The translations under genes and the position numbers were made by a program. Below are positions 18,226-25,750 of a stretch of DNA of 64,000 bases, piece by piece. Source of the stretch: Streptomyces massasporeus (GTDB lineage: Bacteria; Actinomycetota; Actinomycetes; Streptomycetales; Streptomycetaceae); contig NZ_BMSE01000001.1 in assembly GCF_014648995.1 (NCBI RefSeq), positions 930,001 to 994,000 of the forward strand, in the 5' to 3' direction. The notes under the pieces were generated by a model that saw only the letters and a list, made by a program, of their open reading frames with translations, made no database searches and was not told the origin of the DNA. The stretch's first letter is position 1; each line of letters starts with the position of its first letter.

Positions 18226-19698
18226 TCAGGCTCCACCAGCAGGAGCTGGTTGGTTCTCGATCCATGCGAGCCCTCCGAGATCCAGTTGGTGCCGGGCGCG
18301 AGTGACGGCGACGTAGGCGAGACGGGCGTCCGTTTCGCTCACTGGTTCCGGGATCGGGCAGCCGCTGTCGTCCACTTGGTCGCTGTCCGGCGGCGGAGGA
18401 AAGTCGTCGGCGATTCTGACCCCGAGCCACTCACGGCCTTTTGCCTTGTGCGCGGTTGAGACCGTGACCTCGGCCTTGCCTTCGTCGGTCAGAGCGTCGA
18501 CGGCGGCGATGATGGCTTCGGGTCCGTGGGTGTCGACAAGTTCGACGAACGGCTGGAGATCTCGGCCTGCGGGATCGTATTCCGCGTACTCCTGCAACTC
18601 ACCCCATGAGGCGAAGAGAACCAGTTCGGGATGGGATGTGCGGCGGCCGTCTTTGAGGTCCCGGGCGGCGAGCGCCAATGCGATGAGTGTCTGTCCGCCC
18701 CGGGTGAGTGCGACCCGACGGCCTGCCTCCAGCAGTCTCATGACCTCGGTCACGGCGCCGATGTTGGTGCGGCACAGCACCGCGTCTGGGCTCGTGACCA
18801 GGCCGACCTTCGTTGGAATGGTGTCGGAACCTGTCAGCCGGATCGGCGCGTCGGTGAACGCGAGCCACCGGTTGGCCTGTTCGGCGAGGAGCGGGCCGAA
18901 GCGGAAGGAGCGGGTCAAAGTGAGGTGAATGGCATCGAAGCCTGTCATCACGTCCCGGGCTCCTCGCCACCCGTAGATGGCTTGGGCTGAGTCGCCGACC
19001 ATGACCAGTTGGGCGTGCTCGCGTTGGGCGGCGAAGACCCGCTCCAGGACCGGGTTGGTGTCCTGGGCCTCGTCGAGGAGGAGGAAGTCGGCGTCGATCT
19101 TCGGCTCGGCAAGTGCCCACATCTTCAGGTAGTGATCGTGCTCGAAGCGGACTACGCCGTCTTCGGGATTCTGTAGATCCTTCCAGGCCTTAACGACGAA
19201 CGGCATGACGACCTCGGCGAGTTGGGCACGCTCTGTCGGCGTGCCCAATCTGCGCAGAGCCGGAACGTGGTGGGGAGCCGGGGCTCTGTCAGCGGACTGG
19301 CAGAAGCGGGTGACGGTGCGCAACACCGTGTGGGACAGGGTCCGGTGACTGATCTCGTGATCACCAATGCGGACGGGGGATCTGACGCCCAGGGCCCGTC
19401 CGATCCGCCAGGCGGGCTGGCGCGGGCTGCTGAGCCGACGAGCGAACCGGTGGCCAACAGCTGCGAAAGCCGTGGCGTGAGCCGTCCTGCATTGCACGGA
19501 GCGCGGGAACCGGCTGGCGGCGGCGTCGGCAATGTCCTTGTTGAAGGCCAGATAGCGGCCTCGGCGTCCACTAGTCGCAGCCAGCAACGCGAGCGTGCTG
19601 GTCTTGCCAGTGCCGGCGCCGGCCTGCAGCACCAAGTGGTGGCCGTCCCGAAAGGTATCGACGGCATGGGCCTGCTCGTCTGTGGGCGTGTGCAACAA
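18226..19698 (-). CDS. UvrD/Rep-like SF1 helicase
   Basis: 490 residues, starting at TTG 19698 (or TTG 19695), with GGAG a few nt upstream. Helicase motifs appear in order: Q-motif region TDEQAHAVD, Walker A AGAGTGKT (about 26-33), FNKDIADAAASRF, motif II LLLDEAQD, motif III VGDSAQAIYGWRGA, motif IV TRSFRFG, and motifs V/VI VSTAHKAKGREW and YVAVTRAR. It is smaller than UvrD (~720 aa), as the 1B/2B insertions are short. It should be an ATP-dependent 3'-5' DNA translocase. It lies 21 nt after an unknown gene and before the giant helicase, so it may belong to the same accessory group, although 224 nt separate it from that gene. Role in repair or defence cannot be decided from sequence. Confidence 0.88.
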   Translation of the reverse strand: MLHTPTDEQAHAVDTFRDGHHLVLQAGAGTGKTSTLALLAATSGRRGRYLAFNKDIADAAASRFPRSVQCRTAHATAFAAVGHRFARRLSSPRQPAWRIGRALGVRSPVRIGDHEISHRTLSHTVLRTVTRFCQSADRAPAPHHVPALRRLGTPTERAQLAEVVMPFVVKAWKDLQNPEDGVVRFEHDHYLKMWALAEPKIDADFLLLDEAQDTNPVLERVFAAQREHAQLVMVGDSAQAIYGWRGARDVMTGFDAIHLTLTRSFRFGPLLAEQANRWLAFTDAPIRLTGSDTIPTKVGLVTSPDAVLCRTNIGAVTEVMRLLEAGRRVALTRGGQTLIALALAARDLKDGRRTSHPELVLFASWGELQEYAEYDPAGRDLQPFVELVDTHGPEAIIAAVDALTDEGKAEVTVSTAHKAKGREWLGVRIADDFPPPPDSDQVDDSGCPIPEPVSETDARLAYVAVTRARHQLDLGGLAWIENQPAPAGGA

Positions 19699-19719
19699 GA
19701 GCTCCGCGGTGTAGAAGGG

Positions 19720-20250
19720 TCAGGGGGTCGTGTGCGCGGCGCTTGGGCGCTGGTCGTCAGCGGCACACGAGGGACCCGACGGTGGGCGCCGGTGGTCGAG
19801 CAGGACGCGTGCCGCGCAGGCGAGGACGTCTTCGGGAGTGTGCTCGGCGAGGAGGTTTTGCAGCTGCACGGTCAGTTGCCGGGTGCGAGTCCGTGCTTCC
19901 CGTTCAACTGCTTCCACGACGGCTCGGGCGAGGAAATCTGCGGGCCTCTGCCCCCGAGCTGCTGCGGCCTGGTCGAGTACAGAGCGCATGGCGCGGGTGA
20001 ACGCGACGTTGAGCAGGACCTGGCCCGCGGTGTCGGGATAATGGGTCGTCAAGACATCGATGGGCAGGAGCCGATCGAGTTCGTGGCGCAGGGATCGCAG
20101 CGCGCGTCCCGGTGACTTGGCCCGGTGCACGGCCATCAGGCGGGTGCGGTCCGTGTTCGTCGCCAGCGGAACCCTTCGGCAGGCGCTGTGCAGCTCTGCC
20201 GGGGTGACCGGCCTGGTCAGGATGAAGTCTACGGCGTGCTGTCTTCTCAT
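19720..20250 (-). CDS. Unrecognised helical protein between DUF6083 and UvrD genes
   Basis: 176 residues. ATG at 20250 overlaps the stop of the DUF6083 gene as ATGA. The protein is almost entirely helical and rich in Arg/Ala/Leu: an N-terminal LHSACRRVPLATNTDR segment, a central region with TAGQVLLNVAFTRAMRSVL, and a C-terminal amphipathic helix pair (EAVEREARTRTRQLTVQLQN). There is no P-loop, metal-binding cluster or membrane segment. I do not recognise a family. Its coupling to DUF6083 and a UvrD-like helicase suggests an accessory subunit, but no function can be given. Confidence 0.6.
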   Translation of the reverse strand: MRRQHAVDFILTRPVTPAELHSACRRVPLATNTDRTRLMAVHRAKSPGRALRSLRHELDRLLPIDVLTTHYPDTAGQVLLNVAFTRAMRSVLDQAAAARGQRPADFLARAVVEAVEREARTRTRQLTVQLQNLLAEHTPEDVLACAARVLLDHRRPPSGPSCAADDQRPSAAHTTP

Positions 20251-21224
20251 CGCCGGACCGCTTTCTGGGCACCGCCGCCAGGATGCGGCCGCCGGCTGTG
20301 GGTGGGGAGGCCTCGGTGTACGTACGCGTGGTGGACGAGCGGGTCGAAGGGTTCCCAGTCCGTCAGGGCCAAGTCCGCAGTTGTGGGCGTGGCCGCGTGC
20401 TCAGGGCAGCGCTGCGTTCGCCAGCGAACCTGTTCGGCGTACGGCACAGAGCTCAGGTCGTACACGGCCATTACCTCGCCGGGCAGAGCCAGCTGTCCCT
20501 CGGTGGCCGTTGCGGGAACCAGTCTCCAGACACCCGCCGGGCCGTCGGAGGCGAGCAGCCTGAGGGTGCATCGGTCACGTCGTCGGGTCTGGGCCACGCA
20601 CTGGATCTCACCCAGAGGGCGTGCGGCGACGTATCGGACGAACAGGATCTGGACGACGGGTCTGGCGGGTCGGCAGGGGGCCTCCGACTGCCGGGACGCT
20701 GGGTCCCCGGGTGCCGCTGGTGTGAAGCTTCCAACGTCCACCAGGCGACGTGTGTTCACGGCCAACGCCCGACGGAGCCTCGTCAGTTCGGGGGCTGCAA
20801 CCGTGTCGGCGTTGCGGGCCGGGCAGACGCTGGCGTGGGGCAGTCGGCACCAGGCGCTGCCGTCTCCGGAAGGATACGCAAGGCCGGAGCTGACGTGCCA
20901 GCGATGGTCGGCGGGCACCGCGGCCGCGGACAACTCCTGCGGGTGCAGGCGGACGGGGCGGTACCGGACTCGCTGATACCACTCGACGGGATTGCCGCAT
21001 TCGCGGCAGCGGTCGCGTTGGGCACAACGCAGAAGTTTGGTGGGGCTGTCGGGATCGACGCACAGTGAGCGTCGCGGGTGGGCAGGGGCCGGCCTGCTGT
21101 CCCGGCGGCACGGTACGGGTGAGGGGCGCATGGGCGCGAAGGTGCCAGCCCACACGCCGTAGAGCGACGCCCGGGCCGTAGACGTCCACCGAACAGCCCC
21201 ATCAAGGGCGACACACGTTCGCAT
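20247..21224 (-). CDS. DUF6083-like zinc-ribbon-type protein
   Basis: 325 residues. A conserved block CRECGNPVEWYQR, followed by PVRLHPQEL, DHRWHVSSGLAY, CRLPHASVCPA, matches the DUF6083 pattern common in Streptomyces accessory regions, where paired cysteines (CxxC) and later His/Cys residues could bind zinc. The middle contains a second Cys-bearing strand region (IQCVAQTRRRDRCTLRL) reminiscent of a small nucleic-acid or ligand module. The start at 21224 is not firmly supported; a later Met near residue 32 would remove a non-conserved, arginine-rich extension. It is the first gene of a coupled group with the unknown gene and the UvrD helicase. Function unknown. Confidence 0.6.
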   Translation of the reverse strand: MRTCVALDGAVRWTSTARASLYGVWAGTFAPMRPSPVPCRRDSRPAPAHPRRSLCVDPDSPTKLLRCAQRDRCRECGNPVEWYQRVRYRPVRLHPQELSAAAVPADHRWHVSSGLAYPSGDGSAWCRLPHASVCPARNADTVAAPELTRLRRALAVNTRRLVDVGSFTPAAPGDPASRQSEAPCRPARPVVQILFVRYVAARPLGEIQCVAQTRRRDRCTLRLLASDGPAGVWRLVPATATEGQLALPGEVMAVYDLSSVPYAEQVRWRTQRCPEHAATPTTADLALTDWEPFDPLVHHAYVHRGLPTHSRRPHPGGGAQKAVRR

Positions 21225-21290
21225 TAACGCTCAGGTGTTCCCATTGGGATGCCCAATCGGCTGAACAGTCGACAGACCCCAGACGGCTCG

Positions 21291-21578
21291 TTAGCCGCTC
21301 ATCGGTTGCGGAGGTTCATGCCCGTGACACAGGGCGCCGAAGAGTTCATCGAGCGGGGTGCCCAGTGCGTGAGCGAGCGCGTGCCATGACTTGAGGGTGC
21401 CGATCGTGCGGCCCTGCTCGATCTCGATGAGGGTCCTTCTGGCCAGGCCACTGCGGGCGGCAAGCTCGTCGTAGGTCCATCCCCGCTCCGCGCGCAGCCG
21501 GGCCAGCTCCAGATGCAGAGCCTCGAAGTCCGGGTCGGGCGGGAAGATCGTCACCCACCCATCGGAAGGTGCAGACAC
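21291..21578 (-). CDS. XRE-family (HTH_3) transcriptional regulator
   Basis: 95 residues with a single Cro/CI-type helix-turn-helix: RLRAERGWTYDELAARSGL then RRTLIEIEQGRTIGTLKSW. The start shown is GTG 21578; it falls inside the first palindromic repeat of the operator region, so GTG 21554 (residue 9) is a serious alternative. No ligand-binding domain follows. It is divergent from the gene at 21720, and the operator between them carries three copies of a GCAGA/TCTGC dyad, which suggests that it represses both itself and the neighbour. Confidence 0.8.
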   Translation of the reverse strand: MSAPSDGWVTIFPPDPDFEALHLELARLRAERGWTYDELAARSGLARRTLIEIEQGRTIGTLKSWHALAHALGTPLDELFGALCHGHEPPQPMSG

Positions 21579-21651
21579 CTGCCCTGTCAGTGCAGACCTC
21601 TGCCCTATTTTTACCCTTCAAGGACGGGGGCGAAGGGCAGAGGTCTGCACT
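21569..21651. promoter_or_regulatory. Triple operator: repeated GCAGA-nn-TCTGC dyads between divergent genes
   Basis: Three related sites lie in 83 bp. Site 1 is 21569-21585 (GTGCAGACACCTGCCCT); site 2 is 21589-21606 (AGTGCAGACCTCTGCCCT); site 3, 21634-21651, is the exact inverse of site 2. Within sites 2 and 3 the core GCAGACCTCTGC is itself a dyad with a 2-nt centre. The 27-nt spacer between the 18-bp arms includes TATTTTTACCC, which could hold a -10. This layout is typical of cooperative repressor binding; the adjacent XRE protein is the obvious candidate. Confidence 0.7.
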
Positions 21652-21719
21652 AGCGTGTGCGCCCGACTCCAGTCCGGCAGAGGGCCGGCGCAGTGAACGA
21701 CGGGAGGAAGACGCGCGCC

Positions 21720-22760
21720 ATGAAGCTCTGCTTCGCACGTTCGGGAGTCCGGCGTACCTGGACGGTTGAGCTGCGCCCGCAGCCCGGCGGGCCGGTCCTC
21801 GTGTGCCGACAGTGCACGCACGGTGGGTGGCCGCTCGTCGGCTCCGCCGCTCGAGCTGAGCTCTTGGCCCACCTGGCCGCTCACGCCCGCCAAGATCCTC
21901 TCCCTGCACATCTACGGATCTGCCGGTGCCACGAGCGAGGCTGCCGCCAGCATCCCCGCCACCGCGGGTGCAACGGCCCGATCCGGCTCCTCCTCGTCCG
22001 TGAACGCGGCGGACGCCGCTGGCGCCTCTCCGACGCCTGTACAGCGTGTGCGGCGGCCACTACTCAGGCCGCCGTCGTCCCCGAAACGACCCTGGCCGTA
22101 GAGGCCACACCGTCCAGACGGGCGCGCGATCGACGCAGACGATGCCCGAGAGGGCCTGATAGCCAGACTCGGGTACGCGAGATGCTCAACTATCTCGCCA
22201 CGGCACTTCCCGTGGAGACAGAAGCAGGCGCCCGCATGCTCGCCCTTCAGTGCGCACTACGTATGAACGACTCAGCGCAAGTCAGGCTGCCTTACGGCGT
22301 GCTGCGCAGCCTTCGCCTCCAATCTGCTGCGGACGCCTGGCGCGAACTCAACGAAACAGGACTGCTGCGCACACGCCACTCCGACCATCGCGCAATGGCA
22401 GTTCAAATGCTCGATGTTGGTCTACTCACCCAGTATCCGGCTCGGCCCGACCGGCTCCGCGCCGCCGACTGGGCGTTGCGCGCCGCCTGCTCTGCTCGCA
22501 CCTCCAACCCGCTGCTACGCCTCGCCACCCTGTCTCTCGTCGTCCGGACTGCTCACACAAGCGATCACGGCGTCTCGGAGGCAGAGCAGGTGGCTCGAGA
22601 GTGCGGGGTACCTGCTACCGCTCTCCCCTCGCTACTGGAGCAGTTGGTCGCGGCAAAGGTTCTCATGACCTGGCAAGCGGCACTGGACACGGAAGAGGTG
22701 TCATGGAGGCTGGGCCCTAAAGGGCTGCATCCGCGACCAGCAGTCGAGGACACCAACTGA
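21720..22760 (+). CDS. Winged-helix-like protein divergent from the XRE regulator
   Basis: About 346 residues from the ATG at 21720 (GGAGG 12 nt upstream); GTG 21693 or GTG 21657 are alternative starts. The N-terminal half has Cys/His pairs (VCRQC, CRCHERGC) that look like a small zinc-binding region. The C-terminal half (from about residue 160) is helical, with a likely winged helix around LRLQSAADAWRELNETGLL and a second one near the end (VARECGVPATALPSLLEQL). I do not recognise a family name; proteins of this shape occur in Streptomyces integrative elements and conflict loci. The divergent operator suggests that it is under control of the XRE protein. Confidence 0.6.
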   Translation: MKLCFARSGVRRTWTVELRPQPGGPVLVCRQCTHGGWPLVGSAARAELLAHLAAHARQDPLPAHLRICRCHERGCRQHPRHRGCNGPIRLLLVRERGGRRWRLSDACTACAAATTQAAVVPETTLAVEATPSRRARDRRRRCPRGPDSQTRVREMLNYLATALPVETEAGARMLALQCALRMNDSAQVRLPYGVLRSLRLQSAADAWRELNETGLLRTRHSDHRAMAVQMLDVGLLTQYPARPDRLRAADWALRAACSARTSNPLLRLATLSLVVRTAHTSDHGVSEAEQVARECGVPATALPSLLEQLVAAKVLMTWQAALDTEEVSWRLGPKGLHPRPAVEDTN

Positions 22761-22779
22761 ACGCCCGGGCCTGGCTGAT

Positions 22780-23280
22780 CCATCACCCAAACCGTCTGGG
22801 ACCCTCACCGCGGCGGAACACCGGTCTGATCGATGGGCGCCGCCGCGCCGTATTCGTACGCTTCGGCGACCCGGTCACCCCGTGACACGCCGACTTCACC
22901 GCGGACGTGATGACCGCGATCCCGCACCCCTCGGGCCACGGGCTGTACATCCCGAACATGAAGATCGCGGACCAGTGGGACCGGGCCGACCCTATCGCCC
23001 ACACGCGGATGGCACTCAAGGCCATCGAGAAGGTCGTCTTCGCGCGTACGGTCCGGCTCCTGAAGCACTGGAACCGCACGCACAGCAAGCCGATGTGCAG
23101 CTGGAACATCAAGGCGCTGTGCCTGGACTGCCTCGACGAGCCCATGAGCATCGACGTACCGTCAGACCGCTCGTACGCGCGCATACTTCGTCGCTGGCGG
23201 CAGCCCGGCATGCCGCCACAGAACCCGCTAACCGAAGTGCTTGCCGCTCCCGCGCCACGCCCGGCGGTAGGCAGGCACAC
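22780..23280 (+). pseudogene. Relic of a nucleotidyltransferase (CD-NTase/SMODS-like) gene
   Basis: One frame reads RRRAVFVRFGDPVTP, a TGA at 22883-22885, then HADFTADVMTAIP, HGLYIPNMKIADQWDRADP and VRLLKHWNRTHSKPMCSWN. The core block DFTADVMTA with the later RLLK.WN pattern is that of the nucleotidyltransferases that make cyclic oligonucleotide signals in CBASS-type systems. The N-terminal half, with the GS...D.D active site, is absent, and the in-frame stop breaks the remainder, so no activity is expected. No recognisable effector gene lies beside it, although the XRE/ImmA pair directly to the right could be a leftover neighbour. An alternative is another nucleotidyltransferase subfamily. 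Confidence 0.6.
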
Positions 23281-23304
23281 TGACAGCGCCTGCCTCCAGC
23301 ACCG

Positions 23305-23856
23305 TCAGCGGCCTCGGACCTGTTTGGCCACTCCAGTGGTGTTGTACCGGTACCGGGCCATCTCCTCGGTCACTCCGTAGTGCTCGGCGATCTGCGCCGG
23401 CCCCCACTGGCGGCGGACTGCGCCGAGCAGCAGGGGGCGAGGAAGCATGAGTGTTCCGCCGAAGGCAGTGGCTTGTTCTTCCTCGTCGGGGCGGCAGGTC
23501 CTGAAGGGCATGCCATTGACTTCGCGGATCTCGGTGAGGTCATGCTTCAGGACGAGGTGGGAGAGCTCGTGGGCCACGTCGCTGGCCCTGCGCCCCGCGG
23601 TTCGGAGCGGGTTGGTGACGACGATGTTCCGGCCGGAGACCTGGAAGGTCGCGGCGGAGAACGCGTACGCCTGGACCCGTTCGAGTTCTTCGAGCCGGGC
23701 GCGGCTGACGAGCTTCTCGGCGCTGACGATCTTGACCTTGAGGTGGTCGGCGAGATCGTCGACGTTCAGGGCATCGGTGTCGCTGAGATCGAGTTCGCGG
23801 CGCAGTCGGAGGGCTTCTCGTTCGGCGTTGGCCTTGAAGCCTCGGGGGAGGGTCAC
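23305..23856 (-). CDS. ImmA/IrrE-type metallopeptidase
   Basis: 183 residues. GTG at 23856 overlaps the stop of the upstream XRE gene as GTGA. It has a zinc motif in DVAHELSHLVLKHD (HELSH) with the downstream Glu in DEEEQATAFGGTLMLP, a classical COG2856/IrrE arrangement. Enzymes of this family cleave XRE-type repressors to relieve repression after stress, as in ICEBs1 ImmA. The substrate here is probably the XRE protein encoded just upstream. A C-terminal segment, AEHYGVTEEMARYRYNTTG, is the short HTH-like tail often seen in the family. Confidence 0.88.
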   Translation of the reverse strand: MTLPRGFKANAEREALRLRRELDLSDTDALNVDDLADHLKVKIVSAEKLVSRARLEELERVQAYAFSAATFQVSGRNIVVTNPLRTAGRRASDVAHELSHLVLKHDLTEIREVNGMPFRTCRPDEEEQATAFGGTLMLPRPLLLGAVRRQWGPAQIAEHYGVTEEMARYRYNTTGVAKQVRGR

Positions 23857-24386
23857 AGTTCGCCTGCTTCGACGAGTCGTTCGAGTTCGGTGTTCATGTC
23901 GGTGAGCAAGGCAGCGAGCCGCTGGGGAACGCCAGGACGCAGCACCGAGGCAGCCCGGAGGTGGCAGGCGAGGGCGGGTACGGCGGGGACCGCCTCCTTC
24001 GCGAGGGCGTCGTAGAGGTCGCGCAGAACAGAGCTGATCTTGTTCGCCGCATCGTCGGTGAGCCGAGGGTCTGCGTGAAGGTGGGTGATGGCCTGGTCGA
24101 GGGGCGAAATCTGGCGGGTGGCGGTCGGGGTGAAGAAGCGGCTCGGGGAGACGCCGAGCCAGGCGCAGAGGCGGGTGAAGGTGGCGAGGTCGGGCTGGGC
24201 GCCGGCTTCGACCCGGGTGAGGGTGCTGAAGCTGACGCCCGCTTCGGCGGCGGCCTGCCGGAGAGAGAGGGGGCCGCGGTGTTCCTTCAGGAGGCGTCCG
24301 AGTTCGGCGATGTCGAACTGTTCGACAGCGTCCGGTCCTGTCGTTTCGGGGTCCGGGAGGGGGAGCTGGCTCCGGTCGGGGCTCAT
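23853..24386 (-). CDS. XRE-family regulator paired with the ImmA/IrrE peptidase
   Basis: 177 residues. A helix-turn-helix spans about residues 30-85: LGRLLKEHRGPLSLRQ, AAAEAGVSFSTLTRVEAG and FTRLCAWLGVSPSRFF. A helical C-terminal half (LYDALAKEAVPAV, LTDMNTELERLVEAG) may mediate dimerisation or recognition by ImmA. It is divergent from the ubiquitin-like operon, with 137 nt between the two starts, so it may control that operon and its own. No clear operator dyad was found in that gap. Confidence 0.85.
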   Translation of the reverse strand: MSPDRSQLPLPDPETTGPDAVEQFDIAELGRLLKEHRGPLSLRQAAAEAGVSFSTLTRVEAGAQPDLATFTRLCAWLGVSPSRFFTPTATRQISPLDQAITHLHADPRLTDDAANKISSVLRDLYDALAKEAVPAVPALACHLRAASVLRPGVPQRLAALLTDMNTELERLVEAGEL

Positions 24387-24523
24387 ACCGGCAGCGTAGC
24401 GCGCAGCAATACGGCGATGAAGCTTGACTGCATCGCCCCAGGGTGATCACACTGGACTCACTGACGCTTTGCTGAATCAGCAGGGTGCTCCTGTACCACC
24501 CTCGAACGACTTAGGAGATCGGT

Positions 24524-24787
24524 ATGCCCCAGCCCCACGAGATCAAGATCACGGTGACCTCCGCCCTCGCCGAGCACCCGTACCAGCACGACTACGACCC
24601 GCAGGCGACCTCCGCGAGCGTCCTGTCCGACACCCTCACCTCCTTCGGCTTCGCCAGCGACGGCACCACCCGCTACTACCTGTTCCACGCCGGGCACGAG
24701 GTCCCGCCCGAGACAACGGTGGGCGAGCTGGCCGGGCACGCCAAGGCCCTGCACCTGAAGCTGCGCACCGAGACCACTAACGGCTAG
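24524..24787 (+). CDS. bilA: Ubiquitin-like modifier protein (BilA-type)
   Basis: 87 residues, ATG at 24524 with TAGGAG 7 nt upstream. It is a single beta-grasp-like domain: strands IKITVTSALAEHP and YYLFHAGHEVPPETTVGEL, a helix around ASVLSDTLTSFGF, and a final strand LHLKLRTETTNG ending in an exposed C-terminal Gly, the form needed for adenylation by an E1. Immediately downstream are E2, JAB and E1 genes in the order of the Bil (bacterial ISG15-like) phage-defence operon, where BilA is conjugated to phage structural proteins. Known BilA proteins are often double beta-grasp, so a single-domain form is a deviation. Naming rests mainly on context and fold pattern. Confidence 0.75.
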   Translation: MPQPHEIKITVTSALAEHPYQHDYDPQATSASVLSDTLTSFGFASDGTTRYYLFHAGHEVPPETTVGELAGHAKALHLKLRTETTNG

Positions 24788-24803
24788 AGCCCGGGAGTCA
24801 GTC

Positions 24804-25247
24804 GTGGATCTCGAGAGCCGTCTGCGGCTGGCGGGCGACGTACCGGCGGTCGAGGAGTTCCTCTCCTCGACCGCCGGCCGCCTCCACAACCGCCACCAAG
24901 ACCCAGACGGCCTGTTCTGGGCCGAGGTGCAACCCAACAACGGTGAGCGCGCAGCGTTCATCGCCCGGATCGAGTGGACGGTCTACCCGGACCGGCCGCC
25001 CTCCCTCGTCTTCGTCGAGGCGATCGGCGCCTTCGAAGCGGGAGCGCCCAGTGCCTGGCCGGGAGCGAACGGCTACCGCTACAGCTCCAACGACGTGTGC
25101 AAGCCGTTCACCGCCGAAGGCCAAGGGCTCCACCCCGAGTGGAGCAGCGGGCCGCACTCCTGGCGGAGCACCGGCAATCCCTTCCTGTACGTGGTGGAGA
25201 ACGTACAGGACGACATCGATCGCGTTGACGGAAGGCGGGCCGGATGA
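24804..25247 (+). CDS. bilB: E2-like conjugating enzyme (BilB-type)
   Basis: 147 residues. GTG 24804, 16 nt after the UBL stop, with GGGAG upstream. A UBC-like core is suggested by the strands FWAEVQPNNGER and FIARIEWTVYPDRPPSLVF, followed by YRYSSNDVCKPFT. C99 in NDVC is the candidate catalytic cysteine, and GLHPEW after it recalls the bacterial E2-like proteins paired with JAB and E1. It would accept the UBL thioester from the E1-like protein and pass it to the target. There is no HPN triplet in the eukaryotic position, as is usual for bacterial members. The stop overlaps the JAB start by 4 nt. Confidence 0.75.
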   Translation: MDLESRLRLAGDVPAVEEFLSSTAGRLHNRHQDPDGLFWAEVQPNNGERAAFIARIEWTVYPDRPPSLVFVEAIGAFEAGAPSAWPGANGYRYSSNDVCKPFTAEGQGLHPEWSSGPHSWRSTGNPFLYVVENVQDDIDRVDGRRAG

Positions 25248-25750
25248 CTACCGACACGAGGAAGCTCGTGCTGCCGGCCAGCGCGCTCGACCCGGTAATC
25301 CAAGAGATTCAACGCCACGGGCTGGCCGACCAGGAGACCGGCGCGCTGTTGCTGACCGGGCAGTCGGACATGCACGTGCTGGTCGTGGCGGTGGCCGGGA
25401 CGGCGGGGATCGTGCGAGGTCCGGGTCTGTTCACGGTGAGCGCGGTTGCGTACGACCGGCTGTTCACCTTCGCCGAGGAACGGTCCTACCTGGTGCGGGC
25501 GATGATCCACTCGCACCCCGAGGAGGCTTTCCTGTCGCGGACCGATCGCGCGTACTCGTTGCGAGTGCCGGGATTCGTCAGCGCTGTCGTCCCGACCTAC
25601 GCTACGCCGCCCGCAGACCCGGCGTCGTGGGGGTGGTGGCGTTTCGAGCAGGACTGGGTGCCCTGCACCGCTCCGATTGTCGACCCGGCGCTGCCCCCGG
25701 CCCCGGGGCGCACGGTGGTGTTCGACGAGGAGGGTGTCCGTGAGTACTGA
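25244..25750 (+). CDS. bilC: JAB/JAMM deubiquitinase-like metallopeptidase (BilC-type)
   Basis: 168 residues, ATG 25244 overlapping the E2 stop as ATGA. The JAMM zinc site is visible: E31 in DQETGALLL, then HSHPEEAFLSRTD with H89, H91, S98 and D101. The spacing between the second His and Ser is six residues, one fewer than in Rpn11. In Bil systems this peptidase can process or remove the ubiquitin-like modifier; here the modifier already ends in Gly, so removal from targets or editing is the likelier job. No membrane segment is present. The 3' end overlaps the E1 start by 11 nt. Confidence 0.85.
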   Translation: MTTDTRKLVLPASALDPVIQEIQRHGLADQETGALLLTGQSDMHVLVVAVAGTAGIVRGPGLFTVSAVAYDRLFTFAEERSYLVRAMIHSHPEEAFLSRTDRAYSLRVPGFVSAVVPTYATPPADPASWGWWRFEQDWVPCTAPIVDPALPPAPGRTVVFDEEGVREY

